Positions 19,071-28,534 are shown, counted from the first letter of the stretch. The stretch: DNA of 47,302 nucleotides from Methylobacterium trifolii (GCF_022179685.1 NZ_BPRB01000009.1:1-47302), one strand, 5' to 3'. Program-made: numbers and translations. Notes: a model not told the origin generated them from the sequence alone.

Positions 19071-20189
19071 ATGCCGCCGCTCGCCCTCACCCTCGGAGAT
19101 CCGGCCGGGATCGGACCCGAACTCGCGCTCGCGGCGTGGCTCGGCCGCGGGGGACGCGACCCGCTGCCGCCGTTCTTCCTCGTCGCCGACCCGGATTTCG
19201 TGGAGCGGACCGCCCACCGCCTCGGCCTCTCGGTGCCCGTGGCCGAGATCGATCCCGAGACGGCCATCGAGGTCTTTCCCCGGGCGCTGCCCGTGGTGGC
19301 CCTGCCGACGGGTACGACGATCGAGGCGAAAGCCGGCGCGCCGGATTCCGCCTCGGCGGGGGCGACGATCGAGTCCATCACCGCCGCGGTCGGCTTCGTG
19401 CGGGCGGGCCGGGCGAGCGCCGTCGTCACCAACCCGATCGCCAAGTTCGTGCTCACCAAGGCGGGCTTTGCCCATCCCGGCCACACCGAGTTCCTCGCGG
19501 CCCTGTCCGTGCCCCCCGGCCGCGACCCGCCCCGGCCGGTGATGATGATCTGGAGCGACGAACTGGCCGTCGTGCCGGTGACGATCCACGTCGCCCTGCG
19601 GCGGGTGCCCGACCTGCTGACGCAGGACCTCGTGGAGGAGACCGCCCGCATCGTCGCCCGCGACCTCGCGGAGCGCTTCGGCATCGCGGCGCCCCGCCTC
19701 GTGCTCGCCGGCCTGAACCCGCATGCGGGCGAGGCCGGCACCATGGGCCTGGAGGACCGGGACGTGCTGGCGCCCGCGGTGGCGCGGCTGCGCGCCGAGG
19801 GCATCGACATCCGCGGGCCGCTGCCGGCCGACACGCTGTTCCATGCGCGCGCGCGACAAACCTACGACGTGGCGCTGGCGCCGACCCACGACCAGGCTCT
19901 GATCCCGATCAAGACCATCGCCTTCGACGAGGGCGTGAACGTCACCCTCGGCCTGCCCTTCATCCGCACCTCGCCGGACCACGGCACCGCCTTCGACATC
20001 GCCGGGAAGGGCATCGCCCGGCCCGACAGCCTGATCGCCGCCCTGCGGCTGGCCGACCGCCTCGCCCGGACGGCCGCGGAGCGGGCCGGGGGGCGCCCCG
20101 CGACCGCGCAGGTGATCCCGCTCAGTGCCTATGCCGGGCGGCCGCCCTCGGCCAAGGGGGCGCATTTCGACGCCGAAGACGAGTTGTGA
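19071..20189 (+). CDS. pdxA: 4-hydroxythreonine-4-phosphate dehydrogenase
   Basis: An NAD-dependent, metal-requiring enzyme of the DXP-dependent vitamin B6 pathway; it oxidises 4-phosphohydroxy-L-threonine, which then enters pyridoxine 5'-phosphate synthesis with PdxJ. The 372-residue protein begins [16 protein letters not shown], has the metal-binding His region AHPGHTEF (His135/His138), [10 protein letters not shown] and the phosphate-binding [13 protein letters not shown] four bases before ATG 19071 fixes the start. Its TGA overlaps the GTG of rsmA (GTGA). Confidence 0.95.
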   Translation: MPPLALTLGDPAGIGPELALAAWLGRGGRDPLPPFFLVADPDFVERTAHRLGLSVPVAEIDPETAIEVFPRALPVVALPTGTTIEAKAGAPDSASAGATIESITAAVGFVRAGRASAVVTNPIAKFVLTKAGFAHPGHTEFLAALSVPPGRDPPRPVMMIWSDELAVVPVTIHVALRRVPDLLTQDLVEETARIVARDLAERFGIAAPRLVLAGLNPHAGEAGTMGLEDRDVLAPAVARLRAEGIDIRGPLPADTLFHARARQTYDVALAPTHDQALIPIKTIAFDEGVNVTLGLPFIRTSPDHGTAFDIAGKGIARPDSLIAALRLADRLARTAAERAGGRPATAQVIPLSAYAGRPPSAKGAHFDAEDEL

Positions 20190-21049
20190 GCGCCGGGGAC
20201 GGCCTGCCCCCCCTGCGCGACGTGGTGGCGCGGCACGGTCTGGAGCCGAAGAAGGCGCTGGGCCAGAACTTCCTGTACGACCTCAACCTCACGGGCCGCA
20301 TCGCCCGGGCCGCCGGCCCGTTGGAGGGCGTCACGGTGGTCGAGGTCGGCCCCGGCCCCGGCGGCCTGACCCGCGCGCTGCTCGCTGAGGGCGCCGCCCG
20401 CGTGGTGGCGATCGAGCGCGACCCGCGGGCGCTTCCGGCCCTGGCCGAGATCGCCGCGCATCATCCGGGGCGCCTGGAGGTGGTCGACGCCGACGCGCTG
20501 GCCTTCGACCCGCGCCCCCTGATCGGGACGGGCCCGGCCCGGATCGTGGCCAACCTCCCCTACAACGTCGGCACGGCGCTGCTGACGAACTGGCTCGGGG
20601 GCGAGGCGTGGCCGCCCTGGTGGGATTCGGCGACGCTGATGTTCCAGCGCGAGGTCGCCGAGCGGATCGTGGCCGACGAGGGCACGCGGGCCGATTACGG
20701 CCGGCTCGGGGTGCTCTGCGGCTGGCGCACGGAGGCCGACATCCTGTTCGACGTCGGCCCGTCCGCCTTCGTGCCCCCGCCGAAGGTCACGTCGAGCGTG
20801 GTGCGCCTGACGCCCCGCGCGGCGCCCCTGCCCTGCCGGGCGGCCGCCCTGGAGGCGGTGACGCGGGCGGCCTTCGGGCAGCGCCGCAAGATGCTGCGCC
20901 AGAGCCTCAAGGGCCTCGTGCCGGACGCGATCGCCCTCCTGCAGGAGGCCGGCATCCCCGAGACCGCGCGGGCGGAGGAGGTGCCGGTGGCGGGCTTCGT
21001 GCGGCTCGCCAACCTCCGGGACGCGCATGGAAAAGCCGGCGCCGCGTGA
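20186..21049 (+). CDS. rsmA: 16S rRNA (adenine1518/1519-N6) dimethyltransferase
   Basis: KsgA/RsmA dimethylates two adjacent adenines in helix 45 of 16S rRNA late in small-subunit assembly. The 287-residue protein has the SAM-binding [10 protein letters not shown] (about 53-62), the NLPYNV motif (123-128) typical of N6-adenine methyltransferases, and a C-terminal helical domain with [15 protein letters not shown] 20186 overlaps the pdxA stop, giving coupled translation. The stop lies in the loop of a strong hairpin at 21035-21060. Confidence 0.95.
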   Translation: MSAGDGLPPLRDVVARHGLEPKKALGQNFLYDLNLTGRIARAAGPLEGVTVVEVGPGPGGLTRALLAEGAARVVAIERDPRALPALAEIAAHHPGRLEVVDADALAFDPRPLIGTGPARIVANLPYNVGTALLTNWLGGEAWPPWWDSATLMFQREVAERIVADEGTRADYGRLGVLCGWRTEADILFDVGPSAFVPPPKVTSSVVRLTPRAAPLPCRAAALEAVTRAAFGQRRKMLRQSLKGLVPDAIALLQEAGIPETARAEEVPVAGFVRLANLRDAHGKAGAA

Positions 21050-21060
21050 GCGGCGCCGGC
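21031..21060 (-). terminator. Strong intrinsic terminator shared by convergent genes
   Basis: GCCGGCGCCGC (21035-21045), loop GTGA, GCGGCGCCGGC (21050-21060): a perfect 11-pair stem. On the minus strand it is followed by TTTT (21034-21031), a textbook terminator for the Tim44-like gene. The loop contains the rsmA stop codon, so the hairpin also caps the rsmA message on the plus strand. Confidence 0.75.
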
Positions 21061-21080
21061 CTTCGTGACGAACGCCGCGA

Positions 21081-22052
21081 TCAGCGGGTCTGCTGGATCG
21101 CGGAGAGGATCCAGGGCCGGCCCGGCTGGCGCACGAAGGTCCAGAGTTCGACGGCCTCCGGCGCGCCGGTCTCGACCACGCGCTGGCTCTTCCGGTCCAG
21201 GGTCACGTCGTCGAGGCTGTAGCGCATCGCCACCGTGGCGAACTCGTCGCGGCCCTCGCCCCAGGACTCCGACAGGTCGCCCTGCTGGAGCTTGACGTTC
21301 GTGACCTTGTTGACCACGCCGCGGGCGGCGTTGGCCTGGAGTTCCTCGTCGAAGTAGCCCGCCATCTCCGGCGTCGCGAGGTTGCGCAGGGCGACGCGGT
21401 CCTCGTGCGAGAAGGCGTCCTGGATCTCGCCCAGCAGGGTCTCGAACGCCTTGTAGTCGTTCGGGCCGATCTGGACGGGGCGCTGCTGCGGAGGCCGCTG
21501 GCCGCCGCCGAACATCGCGGCACCCGCGGGGCTGCCGCCGGCGGCACCGGGCGCACCGCCCGGACCCGCATTCGTGCCCCCGTCGAGGTTCGAGCGGGCA
21601 TAGGGCGCGCCGGCCGTGGCCGGCTGGCCGTTGCGGCGGCGGAACCAGCGCACGGCGAAGGCGACGATCAGCACCACGAGGCCGACCTGGAGGATCAGGC
21701 CGAGGAACGAGGCGATGCCGCCCAGGCCCCCGAAGAAGCCGCCGCCCAGCAGCGCGCCGAGCAGGCCCGCGCCCAGCAGGCCGGCCATGAAGCCGCCGCC
21801 GAAGCGGCGACCGGGCGCGGCCGCCTGCATGCCGGGATTGGCCATGCCCGGATTGGTCTGGGAGCGCTGGATCGGCGCGGCCGAGGGGGCGGTCGGCGTC
21901 GAGGACGGGGCGTTGAAGGTGCGGGAGCCCCGCGACCCGACGCTGCCGCCGCCGCCCGGACGGGCTTCGACGACGGGCGCTGCGACCGTGAGCGCCGCCG
22001 CGAGCGCCAGGAGGGCCGCCGTGCGCTTGCGGCGCGTGGTGGAGGTGAGCAT
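21081..22052 (-). CDS. Tim44-like domain membrane protein
   Basis: A 323-residue protein with an N-terminal signal or anchor (about 10-30), a low-complexity Pro/Ser/Gly region, a Gly/Leu-rich hydrophobic segment (about 90-135, including ILQVGLVVLIVAFAV) and a C-terminal Tim44-like domain (about 185-320, from KAFETLLGEIQDAFSHED to WILSAIQQ). Bacterial Tim44-like proteins are related to the mitochondrial import component; their function in alphaproteobacteria is poorly defined. ATG 22052 is favoured by AGAGG eight bases upstream and by the signal sequence. Confidence 0.82.
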   Translation of the reverse strand: MLTSTTRRKRTAALLALAAALTVAAPVVEARPGGGGSVGSRGSRTFNAPSSTPTAPSAAPIQRSQTNPGMANPGMQAAAPGRRFGGGFMAGLLGAGLLGALLGGGFFGGLGGIASFLGLILQVGLVVLIVAFAVRWFRRRNGQPATAGAPYARSNLDGGTNAGPGGAPGAAGGSPAGAAMFGGGQRPPQQRPVQIGPNDYKAFETLLGEIQDAFSHEDRVALRNLATPEMAGYFDEELQANAARGVVNKVTNVKLQQGDLSESWGEGRDEFATVAMRYSLDDVTLDRKSQRVVETGAPEAVELWTFVRQPGRPWILSAIQQTR

Positions 22053-22179
22053 CGATTCGCCTCTGCGAAGGAAAACGTCGTGGCGGTGATCGCCGACGAT
22101 AATATGGTGACGGCCCGGGCGGCGTTTTAGTCCGTCTCGACACGAAGATTCTTGGACAGAGCCGGGCAAACGTCAGAGA

Positions 22180-23286
22180 TCATGAATGGAGCGTGCGCTC
22201 CGGCGCCGCCGGGAACACCAGCCGCACGTCGGTGCCCTCCCCCGGACGGCTGTCGAGGCTGATGGTGCCGTTCTGCCGCTTCATCAGCCCGTGGACGATG
22301 GCGAGGCCCGCCCCGCGCCCGGCCTCGCGGCTGGTGGAGAACGGCGCCAGCGCCCGCGCCAGCATCTCCGGCGACATGCCCGTGCCGGTGTCGCTCACCG
22401 TGATGCCGACGCTGCCGTCCGAGGGACGCTGCATCGTGTAGTCGCCGGGGGGGCGCAGGAAGGTGGCAAGCGTCACGGTGCCCCCGTCCGGCATCGCCTC
22501 GCAGGCGTTGGCGACGAGGTGGCGCAGCGCCAGGTCCACCTGCGTCGGGTTGCTGACGGCGCAGGGCAGGCCCGGCGTGCCCGCGACGACCAGGCGGATG
22601 CCGGGCGGCAGCCCCGGCCGCAGGCTCTCGGCGACCGCGGCCACCACGGCGTCGAGGTCGATGGGGCGTACGTCCGGGGCGATGCGGCGCGAGAAGGCGA
22701 GGAGTTGCCGGGTGAGCACCGTGGCGCGCTCGGTCGCGTCCGTGGACCGGCTCATGGCGCGCTGGATGAAGGGCTCCGGCCGGTCGCCGAGGCGCCGCTT
22801 CAGCCCGTCGATGTAGCCGATCAGGATCTGGAGGAAATTGTTGAACTCGTGGGCGACGCTGTTGGTCAGCAGCCCCAGGGCCTCGCGCTGGCGGGAGAGG
22901 GCGAGGCCCCCTTCCGCCTCCCGCCGCCGCGTCACGTCGACGACTTGGCCGAGATGCAGGCCGCTTCCCGCCACGGGCGCGCTCGTCAGGCAGCCCCAGA
23001 AGGTCGCGCCGTCACTGCGCGAGGCCAGGAACTCCGTCGCCGCCTCACCGGCCCGGTCGAGGGCGCCGCGCTCGGCGGCGATCAGGCCGATGCCGCGCCC
23101 GATCATCTCGGAGGCGTCGTAGCCGGTGAGCGCCAGCAGGGCCGGGTTGGCGTGGAGGATCGGCGAATCCGGCCGGTCGCCGCCGGCGAGGAAGGCCGGG
23201 ACGGCGGCGGCATCCAGGAGGGCGGCCCAGCCCGGCGCGAGCCTCGAGGCCGCCTCGTCCCGGCCGTCCGTTTCGGGCTGCGCCAT
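22180..23286 (-). CDS. PAS-domain sensor histidine kinase
   Basis: A 368-residue cytoplasmic kinase with one PAS domain (about 20-120), a HisKA domain with phospho-accepting His146 in TNSVAHEFNNFLQ, and HATPase_c with RHLVANACEAM (N box), ISDTGTGM-like DTGTG (G1) and GRGAGLAIV (G2). No membrane segment or receiver domain is present, and no response regulator is adjacent. The start at 23286 removes a basic non-conserved leader. It is followed by the Tim44-like gene after 127 bases. Confidence 0.85.
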   Translation of the reverse strand: MAQPETDGRDEAASRLAPGWAALLDAAAVPAFLAGGDRPDSPILHANPALLALTGYDASEMIGRGIGLIAAERGALDRAGEAATEFLASRSDGATFWGCLTSAPVAGSGLHLGQVVDVTRRREAEGGLALSRQREALGLLTNSVAHEFNNFLQILIGYIDGLKRRLGDRPEPFIQRAMSRSTDATERATVLTRQLLAFSRRIAPDVRPIDLDAVVAAVAESLRPGLPPGIRLVVAGTPGLPCAVSNPTQVDLALRHLVANACEAMPDGGTVTLATFLRPPGDYTMQRPSDGSVGITVSDTGTGMSPEMLARALAPFSTSREAGRGAGLAIVHGLMKRQNGTISLDSRPGEGTDVRLVFPAAPERTLHS

Positions 23287-23431
23287 GGTGCTGTCCGCCC
23301 CGGCGGACCGGAAGGCCCGCGACCCGCACAGCGATAGCCGCAAGCGGCCCCACGGCCAAGCAACCCGCCAAGGGGGGCGGTTTCCAGGGGCACGGGTTCC
23401 AGGGGCGCGGTTTGCGGAATGGGCGGCCGGC

Positions 23432-24064
23432 CTACTGCCTGATCCACATCACCCGTGCGATCCAGGCGATCTCGCCGACGTTGAGGATGCGGTCCTCGTG
23501 GTCGGGATTGAGGGAGACCAGCTCGACGGTGCGGGCGGTGCGCCGCTTCAGTTCCTTGGCCAGCACCTCGCCGGCATGGAGGCGCACCACCACCCGGTCG
23601 CCCTTGCGCACCCCGGCGGAGGGGGAGACGACCAGCACGTCCCCGTCGCGGAACAGCGGCAGCATCGAATCGCCCTGCACCTCCAGGGCGAAGGCCCGCT
23701 CCTCGCCGAGGTCGGGGAAGTCGACCTCCTCCCAGCCGGCGCCGCCGGTGGGCATGCCCTCGTCGGTGAACAGGCGGCCGGCCCCGGCCTGGGTCATGCC
23801 GATGAGTGGCACCGTGGAGCGCGCCGGCCCCTCGCGGGCCTCGATCAGGCGGAGGAACTCGTCCAGCGACGCGCCGGTGGCGGCGAGCACCTTCGAGACC
23901 GATTCGGTGGAGGGCCAGCGCTTGCGCCCGTCGATGCCGACACGCTTCGAACGGTTGAAGCTGGTCGCGTCGAGGCCGGAGCGGCGGGCGAGGCCGGAGG
24001 GGGAAAAACCATGGCGCTCCGCCAATCGGTCGATGGCGGTCCAGATCTGTTCGTGGGACAGCAT
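23432..24064 (-). CDS. HTH / S24-family (LexA-like) regulator
   Basis: A 210-residue protein with an N-terminal helix-turn-helix of XRE/phage-repressor type (about 1-75) and a C-terminal S24 peptidase domain (about 85-205). The Ser-Lys dyad is present: Ser133 in QGDSMLPLF and Lys170 in VLAKELKR. LexA/CI-type proteins use the dyad for RecA-stimulated self-cleavage, but no Ala-Gly cleavage site is obvious beyond AGAGR near 93-97, so cleavage is uncertain. No phage genes surround it, and its neighbours look like core chromosome. It is divergent from DUF952-pyrD. Confidence 0.82.
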   Translation of the reverse strand: MLSHEQIWTAIDRLAERHGFSPSGLARRSGLDATSFNRSKRVGIDGRKRWPSTESVSKVLAATGASLDEFLRLIEAREGPARSTVPLIGMTQAGAGRLFTDEGMPTGGAGWEEVDFPDLGEERAFALEVQGDSMLPLFRDGDVLVVSPSAGVRKGDRVVVRLHAGEVLAKELKRRTARTVELVSLNPDHEDRILNVGEIAWIARVMWIRQ

Positions 24065-24107
24065 GTCGGGCTCGATGGCTCAACGTTGGCCTGTAAGACG
24101 CACGGCC

Positions 24108-24142
24108 TAGTTGTAGGAAAGTAGAACTACCACGTGTAAAAT
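24108..24142. promoter_or_regulatory. Possible operator/promoter between S24 regulator and DUF952-pyrD
   Basis: The divergent gap contains TAGTT (24108-24112) and AACTA (24125-24129) as an inverted pair, CACGTG at 24131-24136, and a TAAAAT that could be a plus-strand -10 element (24137-24142). This local AT-rich cluster is the likeliest control region of the two transcripts. No experimentally defined motif is recognised. Confidence 0.3.
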
Positions 24143-24263
24143 GCAATCGCCCGCCACATGCAAGGGGCCGTATTCCAGCGGGAAACGATGCGTGCCGACG
24201 CCTCTGTTGCGGCCGGCCGTCGCGCATCCTATCGACGGGGTGCAACCGCCACGGTGCCGTCCG

Positions 24264-24611
24264 ATGCCGCCCATCTACAAGATCTGTCCCCGCGCCCTCT
24301 GGCGCGACGCCGAGGCGGCCGGCCGCTTCAGCGGCGCCCCGGTGGACCGTGCCGACGGGTTCATCCATCTCTCCACGGCCGCGCAGGTGGCCGAGACCGC
24401 CGCCCGCCATTTCCACGGCCAGGACGACCTCCTGCTGATCGCGGTGGACGCCGAATCGCTGGGCGAGGCCCTGCGTTTCGAGGCCTCGCGCGGCGGCGAC
24501 CTGTTCCCGCACCTCTACGGCCCGCTTCCCCTCTCCGCCGTGCTGTCCGTCGCGGACCTGCCGCTCGGCGCGGACGGGCGGCACGTCTTCCCGGACGGAG
24601 TCGCGGCGTGA
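24264..24611 (+). CDS. DUF952 domain protein
   Basis: A 115-residue soluble protein of the DUF952 family ([16 protein letters not shown], then [12 protein letters not shown] and a C-terminal [11 protein letters not shown]). The fold resembles ADP-ribosyl transferase-like proteins, and the biochemical role is unknown. [10 protein letters not shown] at 24264 is the conserved start. Its stop overlaps the GTG of pyrD (GTGA), so the two are cotranslated, an arrangement I recall from other Hyphomicrobiales. Confidence 0.82.
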   Translation: MPPIYKICPRALWRDAEAAGRFSGAPVDRADGFIHLSTAAQVAETAARHFHGQDDLLLIAVDAESLGEALRFEASRGGDLFPHLYGPLPLSAVLSVADLPLGADGRHVFPDGVAA

Positions 24612-25693
24612 TCGGCGCACTGTTTCCCCTGGTCCGGCCCGTCCTGCACGGACTCGACGCCGAGCGCGCCCACGACCTCACCCTGCGCGGCCTCGCCCTG
24701 ATGCCGCCGCTGCGGCCCGGCCCCGACGACACGCGCCTGCACGTGGAGCTGCTCGGGCGCCGCTTCCCCAACCCGGTCGGCCTGGCCGCCGGCTTCGACA
24801 AGGGGGCGCTGGTGCCCGACGCCATGCTCGGCCTCGGGTTCGGGTTCGTGGAGGTGGGCGGCGTGGTGCCCAAACCCCAGCCGGGCAACCCGCGCCCGCG
24901 GGTGTTCCGGCTGGCGGGCGACGGCGGCGTCATCAACCGCTTCGGCCTCAACAGCGAGGGGCTGGAGGTTGTGGAGAGGCGCCTGCGGGCGCGCGACGGG
25001 CGGCCGGGCATCGTCGGCGTCAACATCGGCGCCAACAAGGATTCGGCCGACCGCCTGTCCGACTACGTCGCCTGCACCACGGCGCTGGCGCCGGCCTGCG
25101 ACTTCGTCACCGTCAACGTCTCCTCGCCCAACACGCCGGGCCTGCGCGACCTCCAGGGCGAGGCCTTCCTCGACGAACTGCTCGCCCGCGTGGTCGCCGC
25201 GCGCGATGCCGCCGACCCGACGACCGCCGTGCTCCTGAAGATCGCCCCGGACATCACCCTCGACGCCCTCGACGCGATCACCGCCACCGCGATCCGCCGC
25301 GGCGTCCAGGCTTTGGTCGTCTCGAACACCACCATCGCCCGGCCGGCCTCGCTCACCGAGGCGCGGCTCGCCGGGGAGGCCGGCGGGCTGTCCGGCCGGC
25401 CGCTGTTCGCGCCGTCCACCCGGCTGCTCGCCGAGACCTACCTCCGGGTCGGGACGCGGCTGCCGCTGATCGGCGTCGGCGGGATCGATTCGGCGGAGGC
25501 CGCCTGGACCAAGGTCCGCGCCGGGGCGAGCCTGCTCCAGCTCTATTCCGGGCTGATCTATGCCGGGCCGGGGCTCGTCGGGGCGATCAAGTCCGGCCTC
25601 GTGGCGCGGATGCGGGCGGAGGGCCTGGACGGCCTCGCCGCCGTGGTCGGGCGCGATGCGGCGGCGCTGGCGCGATCCGGCACCGCCGCCTGA
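24608..25693 (+). CDS. pyrD: Dihydroorotate dehydrogenase, class 2 (quinone-linked)
   Basis: A membrane-associated FMN enzyme of de novo pyrimidine synthesis that oxidises dihydroorotate to orotate and passes electrons to quinone. The 361-residue length and the N-terminal helical extension (about 1-40, [18 protein letters not shown]) are those of class 2. Landmarks: [13 protein letters not shown], the catalytic Ser region [13 protein letters not shown] (about 168-180), VSNTT, and [12 protein letters not shown] for FMN phosphate. GTG start overlapping DUF952. It converges with the TenA gene nine bases beyond its stop. Confidence 0.95.
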   Translation: MIGALFPLVRPVLHGLDAERAHDLTLRGLALMPPLRPGPDDTRLHVELLGRRFPNPVGLAAGFDKGALVPDAMLGLGFGFVEVGGVVPKPQPGNPRPRVFRLAGDGGVINRFGLNSEGLEVVERRLRARDGRPGIVGVNIGANKDSADRLSDYVACTTALAPACDFVTVNVSSPNTPGLRDLQGEAFLDELLARVVAARDAADPTTAVLLKIAPDITLDALDAITATAIRRGVQALVVSNTTIARPASLTEARLAGEAGGLSGRPLFAPSTRLLAETYLRVGTRLPLIGVGGIDSAEAAWTKVRAGASLLQLYSGLIYAGPGLVGAIKSGLVARMRAEGLDGLAAVVGRDAAALARSGTAA

Positions 25694-25702
25694 GGGCGGG
25701 GC

Positions 25703-26383
25703 TCAGACCGGCCAGCCGGCCCCGTCGTAGGCCCCGTTCCAGAACAGCCATTCGAGGCGCGTGGCGTGGGTGAAGGCCCGGTGCATCCGCTCGCGCAAGG
25801 CCGGGGAGACGCCGGCCGCGGCGGCGTCGGTGGCCGCGATCATCGCCGCGACGGCCAGCCCGAACTCCTCGCCGGCATAGGTGTCGATCCAGGCGCGATA
25901 GGGGTTGCCGGGCCCGGCGCGGGAAAAGATGTCGCGGCCGACCTCGGCGTAGATCCAGAAGCAGGGCAGCAGGGCGCCGAGCAGCACCTCGAACGGCTCG
26001 GCATAGGCCGTGGCCAGGAGGTAGGAGACGTAGTGGTCGCACGGGGGCGTGAGCGGCGTGGCCGCGAAGGTCTCGGGCGCGATCCCGTAATCGCGGAAGA
26101 AGCCGCCGTGCAGGGCGCGCTCGACCACGATGGCCTCCTGGGCCGCCCGCGAGAACAGCACGATGCCCTCGGGATCGGGCGCCTTGGCGGCGGCCAGACT
26201 CAGCGCCCGGCCGAAGCCGATGAGGTAATGCGCGTCCTGGACGATGTAGCGCGTGAAGCGCTCAGGGCTCAGGGTGCCGGCCGCCAGCTCGGCGTTGAAC
26301 GGCATGGTGCGGATGGTCTCGTAGGCGGCGGCGTTGCGCGCCCACGCCTCCCGGGAGAACGCCCCTGCCCCACCACCCTGCAT
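25703..26383 (-). CDS. tenA: TenA-family aminopyrimidine aminohydrolase
   Basis: TenA proteins hydrolyse aminopyrimidine or thiaminase-type substrates in thiamine salvage. The 226-residue all-helical protein has the expected active-site residues: Asp50 in YIVQDAHYL, Cys141 in LLPCFWIYAEVG and Glu211 in LEWLFWNGAY. The start at 26383 has GGGAGG eight bases upstream. It follows a NarL-type response regulator after 49 bases on the same strand. No TPP riboswitch could be recognised in that short gap. Confidence 0.9.
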   Translation of the reverse strand: MQGGGAGAFSREAWARNAAAYETIRTMPFNAELAAGTLSPERFTRYIVQDAHYLIGFGRALSLAAAKAPDPEGIVLFSRAAQEAIVVERALHGGFFRDYGIAPETFAATPLTPPCDHYVSYLLATAYAEPFEVLLGALLPCFWIYAEVGRDIFSRAGPGNPYRAWIDTYAGEEFGLAVAAMIAATDAAAAGVSPALRERMHRAFTHATRLEWLFWNGAYDGAGWPV

Positions 26384-26432
26384 CGCGAAAACCTCCCGCC
26401 GTCCGAAGAACCGCGCCGCCAAGTCTCAAAAA

Positions 26433-27107
26433 TCAACCTTGGCGTTGGGCCTGGGTGACGGCGACGTGGATGAGTTCGGCCAGCGTGCGCACGCCGAGCT
26501 TCTGGCGCATCTGCGAGCAGGCGTTGGTCACGGTCTTGTAGCTGACCGAGAGGTCGGCGGCGATGGCGCCATAGGAGCGCCCCTGCGCGAGGCAGGCGAG
26601 GATCTGGCGCTCGCGGGGGGTGAGCTGCGTCTCGGGGGTGCGGCGGGCGTCGGTGCGCAGCATCGCGACCTCGGTGGCCAGCCGCCGGTCGAGGTAGACC
26701 TCGCCGACGCGGACCTTCTCGAAGGCGTCGAACAGCTCCGCCGAGGCGTGGTCCTTGAGGACGTAGCCGAGCGCCCCGGCCTCGAGGGCGCGGGAGACGA
26801 TGACGGGATCGTTGTGCATGCTGAACACGAGGATGCGGGTCGCGGGCGCGACGGCGCGCATCCGCCGGATCAGGCCGAGGCCGGCGAGCCCGCTGCCCTG
26901 GAAGGTCAGGTCGCAGATCACCACGGGCGGGCGCAGGCGGTGGAAGATGCGGTAGCCGCCGACCACCGTGGTCGCCTCGGCCACGGTCTCGACGCCGGCA
27001 TCCTCCAGGACGCGGCGGCAGCCCTGGAGCACGATCGGATGGTCGTCGATCACGAGCACCGGCAGGCGCGTCGCGGCGGCGTGGGTCTTGCTGACGATGG
27101 CGTTCAT
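26433..27107 (-). CDS. NarL/FixJ-family response regulator
   Basis: A 224-residue two-component regulator: receiver domain (about 16-130) with acidic pocket Asp21/Asp22, phospho-acceptor Asp66 in VICDLTF and Lys118, followed by a LuxR-type helix-turn-helix (about 158-215, LTPRERQILACLAQGRSYG). Its ATG overlaps the end of the cognate kinase gene by four bases, so the two are a translationally coupled pair. The next gene downstream is tenA. Confidence 0.93.
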   Translation of the reverse strand: MNAIVSKTHAAATRLPVLVIDDHPIVLQGCRRVLEDAGVETVAEATTVVGGYRIFHRLRPPVVICDLTFQGSGLAGLGLIRRMRAVAPATRILVFSMHNDPVIVSRALEAGALGYVLKDHASAELFDAFEKVRVGEVYLDRRLATEVAMLRTDARRTPETQLTPRERQILACLAQGRSYGAIAADLSVSYKTVTNACSQMRQKLGVRTLAELIHVAVTQAQRQG

Positions 27108-28534
27108 GCGGGTTGTGCCGAATTTGTCCCGTCGCCCCGGTCCGACGTCACCGGGATGGTGATCCGGACAACCGCGCCGGGGCTGCCGTTGTCAAGTCCA
27201 AAGCGTCCGTCCAGGGCCTCGACCCGCTCGCGCATCCCCGAGAGACCGAGCCCGGTTCCGGGATCGTGGTCTGCGGGAATGCCGGTGCCGTCGTCGCGGA
27301 CCGAGACGTGCAGGGTGCCGTCGACCTCCTCGGCGCGCGCCTCCACCCGGGTCGCGGCACCGTGGCGCACGGCGTTGGTCATGCTCTCCTGGATGCAGCG
27401 GAACACGGTGAGGTCCACGAGGTCGCCGTAGCCGCGCTCGAGCCCGTCGAAATCGCCGGAGAAGGTGGTGCCGGGATGGCGCTGGCCGAAGGTGCGCAGC
27501 AGCAGGTCGAGGCAGTCGCCCAGCGGGATGTCGCCGAGACCGTGCGGGCGCAGGCGGTTCAGGAGGTCGCGGTTGAGCCCTTGCACCTGCCCGACGATGG
27601 CGCCGATCTCGGCCGCCCGCGCCGCCAGCCGCGCCCGGTCCGGCTCGGCGGCCGCGGCGAGCCGGCCGACCGAGGCGGCGTTCGCCTCCAGGGCGAAGAG
27701 GCAGGGGCCGAACTCGTCGTGGAGTTCGAGGGCCGTGCGGCGGCGCTCGTCGTCCTGGGCGGTGAGCAATTGCCGGTTGAGGCGCCCGTTGGCCGAGCGC
27801 ACTTCGCCGAGCGCCTCGGCGACCTTGTTGAAGCGGCCCGCGATCACGGCGAGTTCCTGCGTGTCGGGCGGTTCGAGCCGCGCGGTGTAGTCGTGCCGCT
27901 CCAGTTGCGTCAGCCCGTCCGCCAGGCGCCCGAGGGGCGCGAGGATGCGGCCGAGGGCAAGGTAGAGGGCCAGCAGCATCGCCGCGTTGATGCAGAACGT
28001 GGTGAGCGACAGCGCCCTGGCATAGCTCCAGATCTCGTCGATCTCGTCCATCGGCTGCGTCGTGATCCGGGCCGTGCCGATCCGCCTGCCGCCCGTGGCG
28101 ATCGGCAGGACGTGCTGCTCGATCGGCGGCATGATCAGGTCGGCGAACCAGCGCGGGGCCTCCTTCTCCTGGCGCGGCCGGGCGAGGTCGGACCCGACCC
28201 GGTCGCCGTCGTCGTCGAGGACGGCCACGCGCACGTGCCGCAGCACCTGGAAGCGCAGGTCGAGGGTCTGGAGCAGGCTGTCGGGCGAGGCGGCCTCGGA
28301 CAGGCGGATGGTGTCGGCCACCAGGGATTCGACGGTGGCGAGCGACGCCCGCGTCTCGACCTTCACCGCCGAGCGGGCGTTGAGCACGATGACGGCGCAG
28401 GAGACCAGGGCCGCGACCACGTCGATGGCCAGCACCACGGCGATGAGCCGCGTGCGCGTCGACCAGCCCGCCCAGTCCAGCAGGCCGTGGCGGCGCGCCG
28501 GGCCGCCGGGCGGGGGCCCGGCGGCGTCGGGCAT
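27104..28534 (-). CDS. NarX/UhpB-type sensor histidine kinase (HisKA_3)
   Basis: A 476-residue membrane kinase: first membrane helix (about 29-52), a periplasmic segment (about 53-175), second helix (about 176-195), HAMP (about 196-248), HisKA_3 with His272 in ALELHDEFG, and a HATPase_c with NAVRHGAAT and GTGLGLSGMRER. This is the class that partners NarL-type regulators. The start at 28534 lacks a good ribosome site; it was chosen because the sequence upstream is Arg-rich and unlike protein. It is coupled to the regulator downstream. Confidence 0.88.
   Translation of the reverse strand: MPDAAGPPPGGPARRHGLLDWAGWSTRTRLIAVVLAIDVVAALVSCAVIVLNARSAVKVETRASLATVESLVADTIRLSEAASPDSLLQTLDLRFQVLRHVRVAVLDDDGDRVGSDLARPRQEKEAPRWFADLIMPPIEQHVLPIATGGRRIGTARITTQPMDEIDEIWSYARALSLTTFCINAAMLLALYLALGRILAPLGRLADGLTQLERHDYTARLEPPDTQELAVIAGRFNKVAEALGEVRSANGRLNRQLLTAQDDERRRTALELHDEFGPCLFALEANAASVGRLAAAAEPDRARLAARAAEIGAIVGQVQGLNRDLLNRLRPHGLGDIPLGDCLDLLLRTFGQRHPGTTFSGDFDGLERGYGDLVDLTVFRCIQESMTNAVRHGAATRVEARAEEVDGTLHVSVRDDGTGIPADHDPGTGLGLSGMRERVEALDGRFGLDNGSPGAVVRITIPVTSDRGDGTNSAQPA

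Noticed and set aside
23432-24064. Prophage repressor marking an integrated phage
   Set aside because: Only core-type genes lie on both sides; no integrase, tail, portal or terminase sequence.
26384-26432. TPP riboswitch upstream of tenA
   Set aside because: The gap is only 49 bases, too short for a TPP aptamer, and no conserved thi-box was seen.
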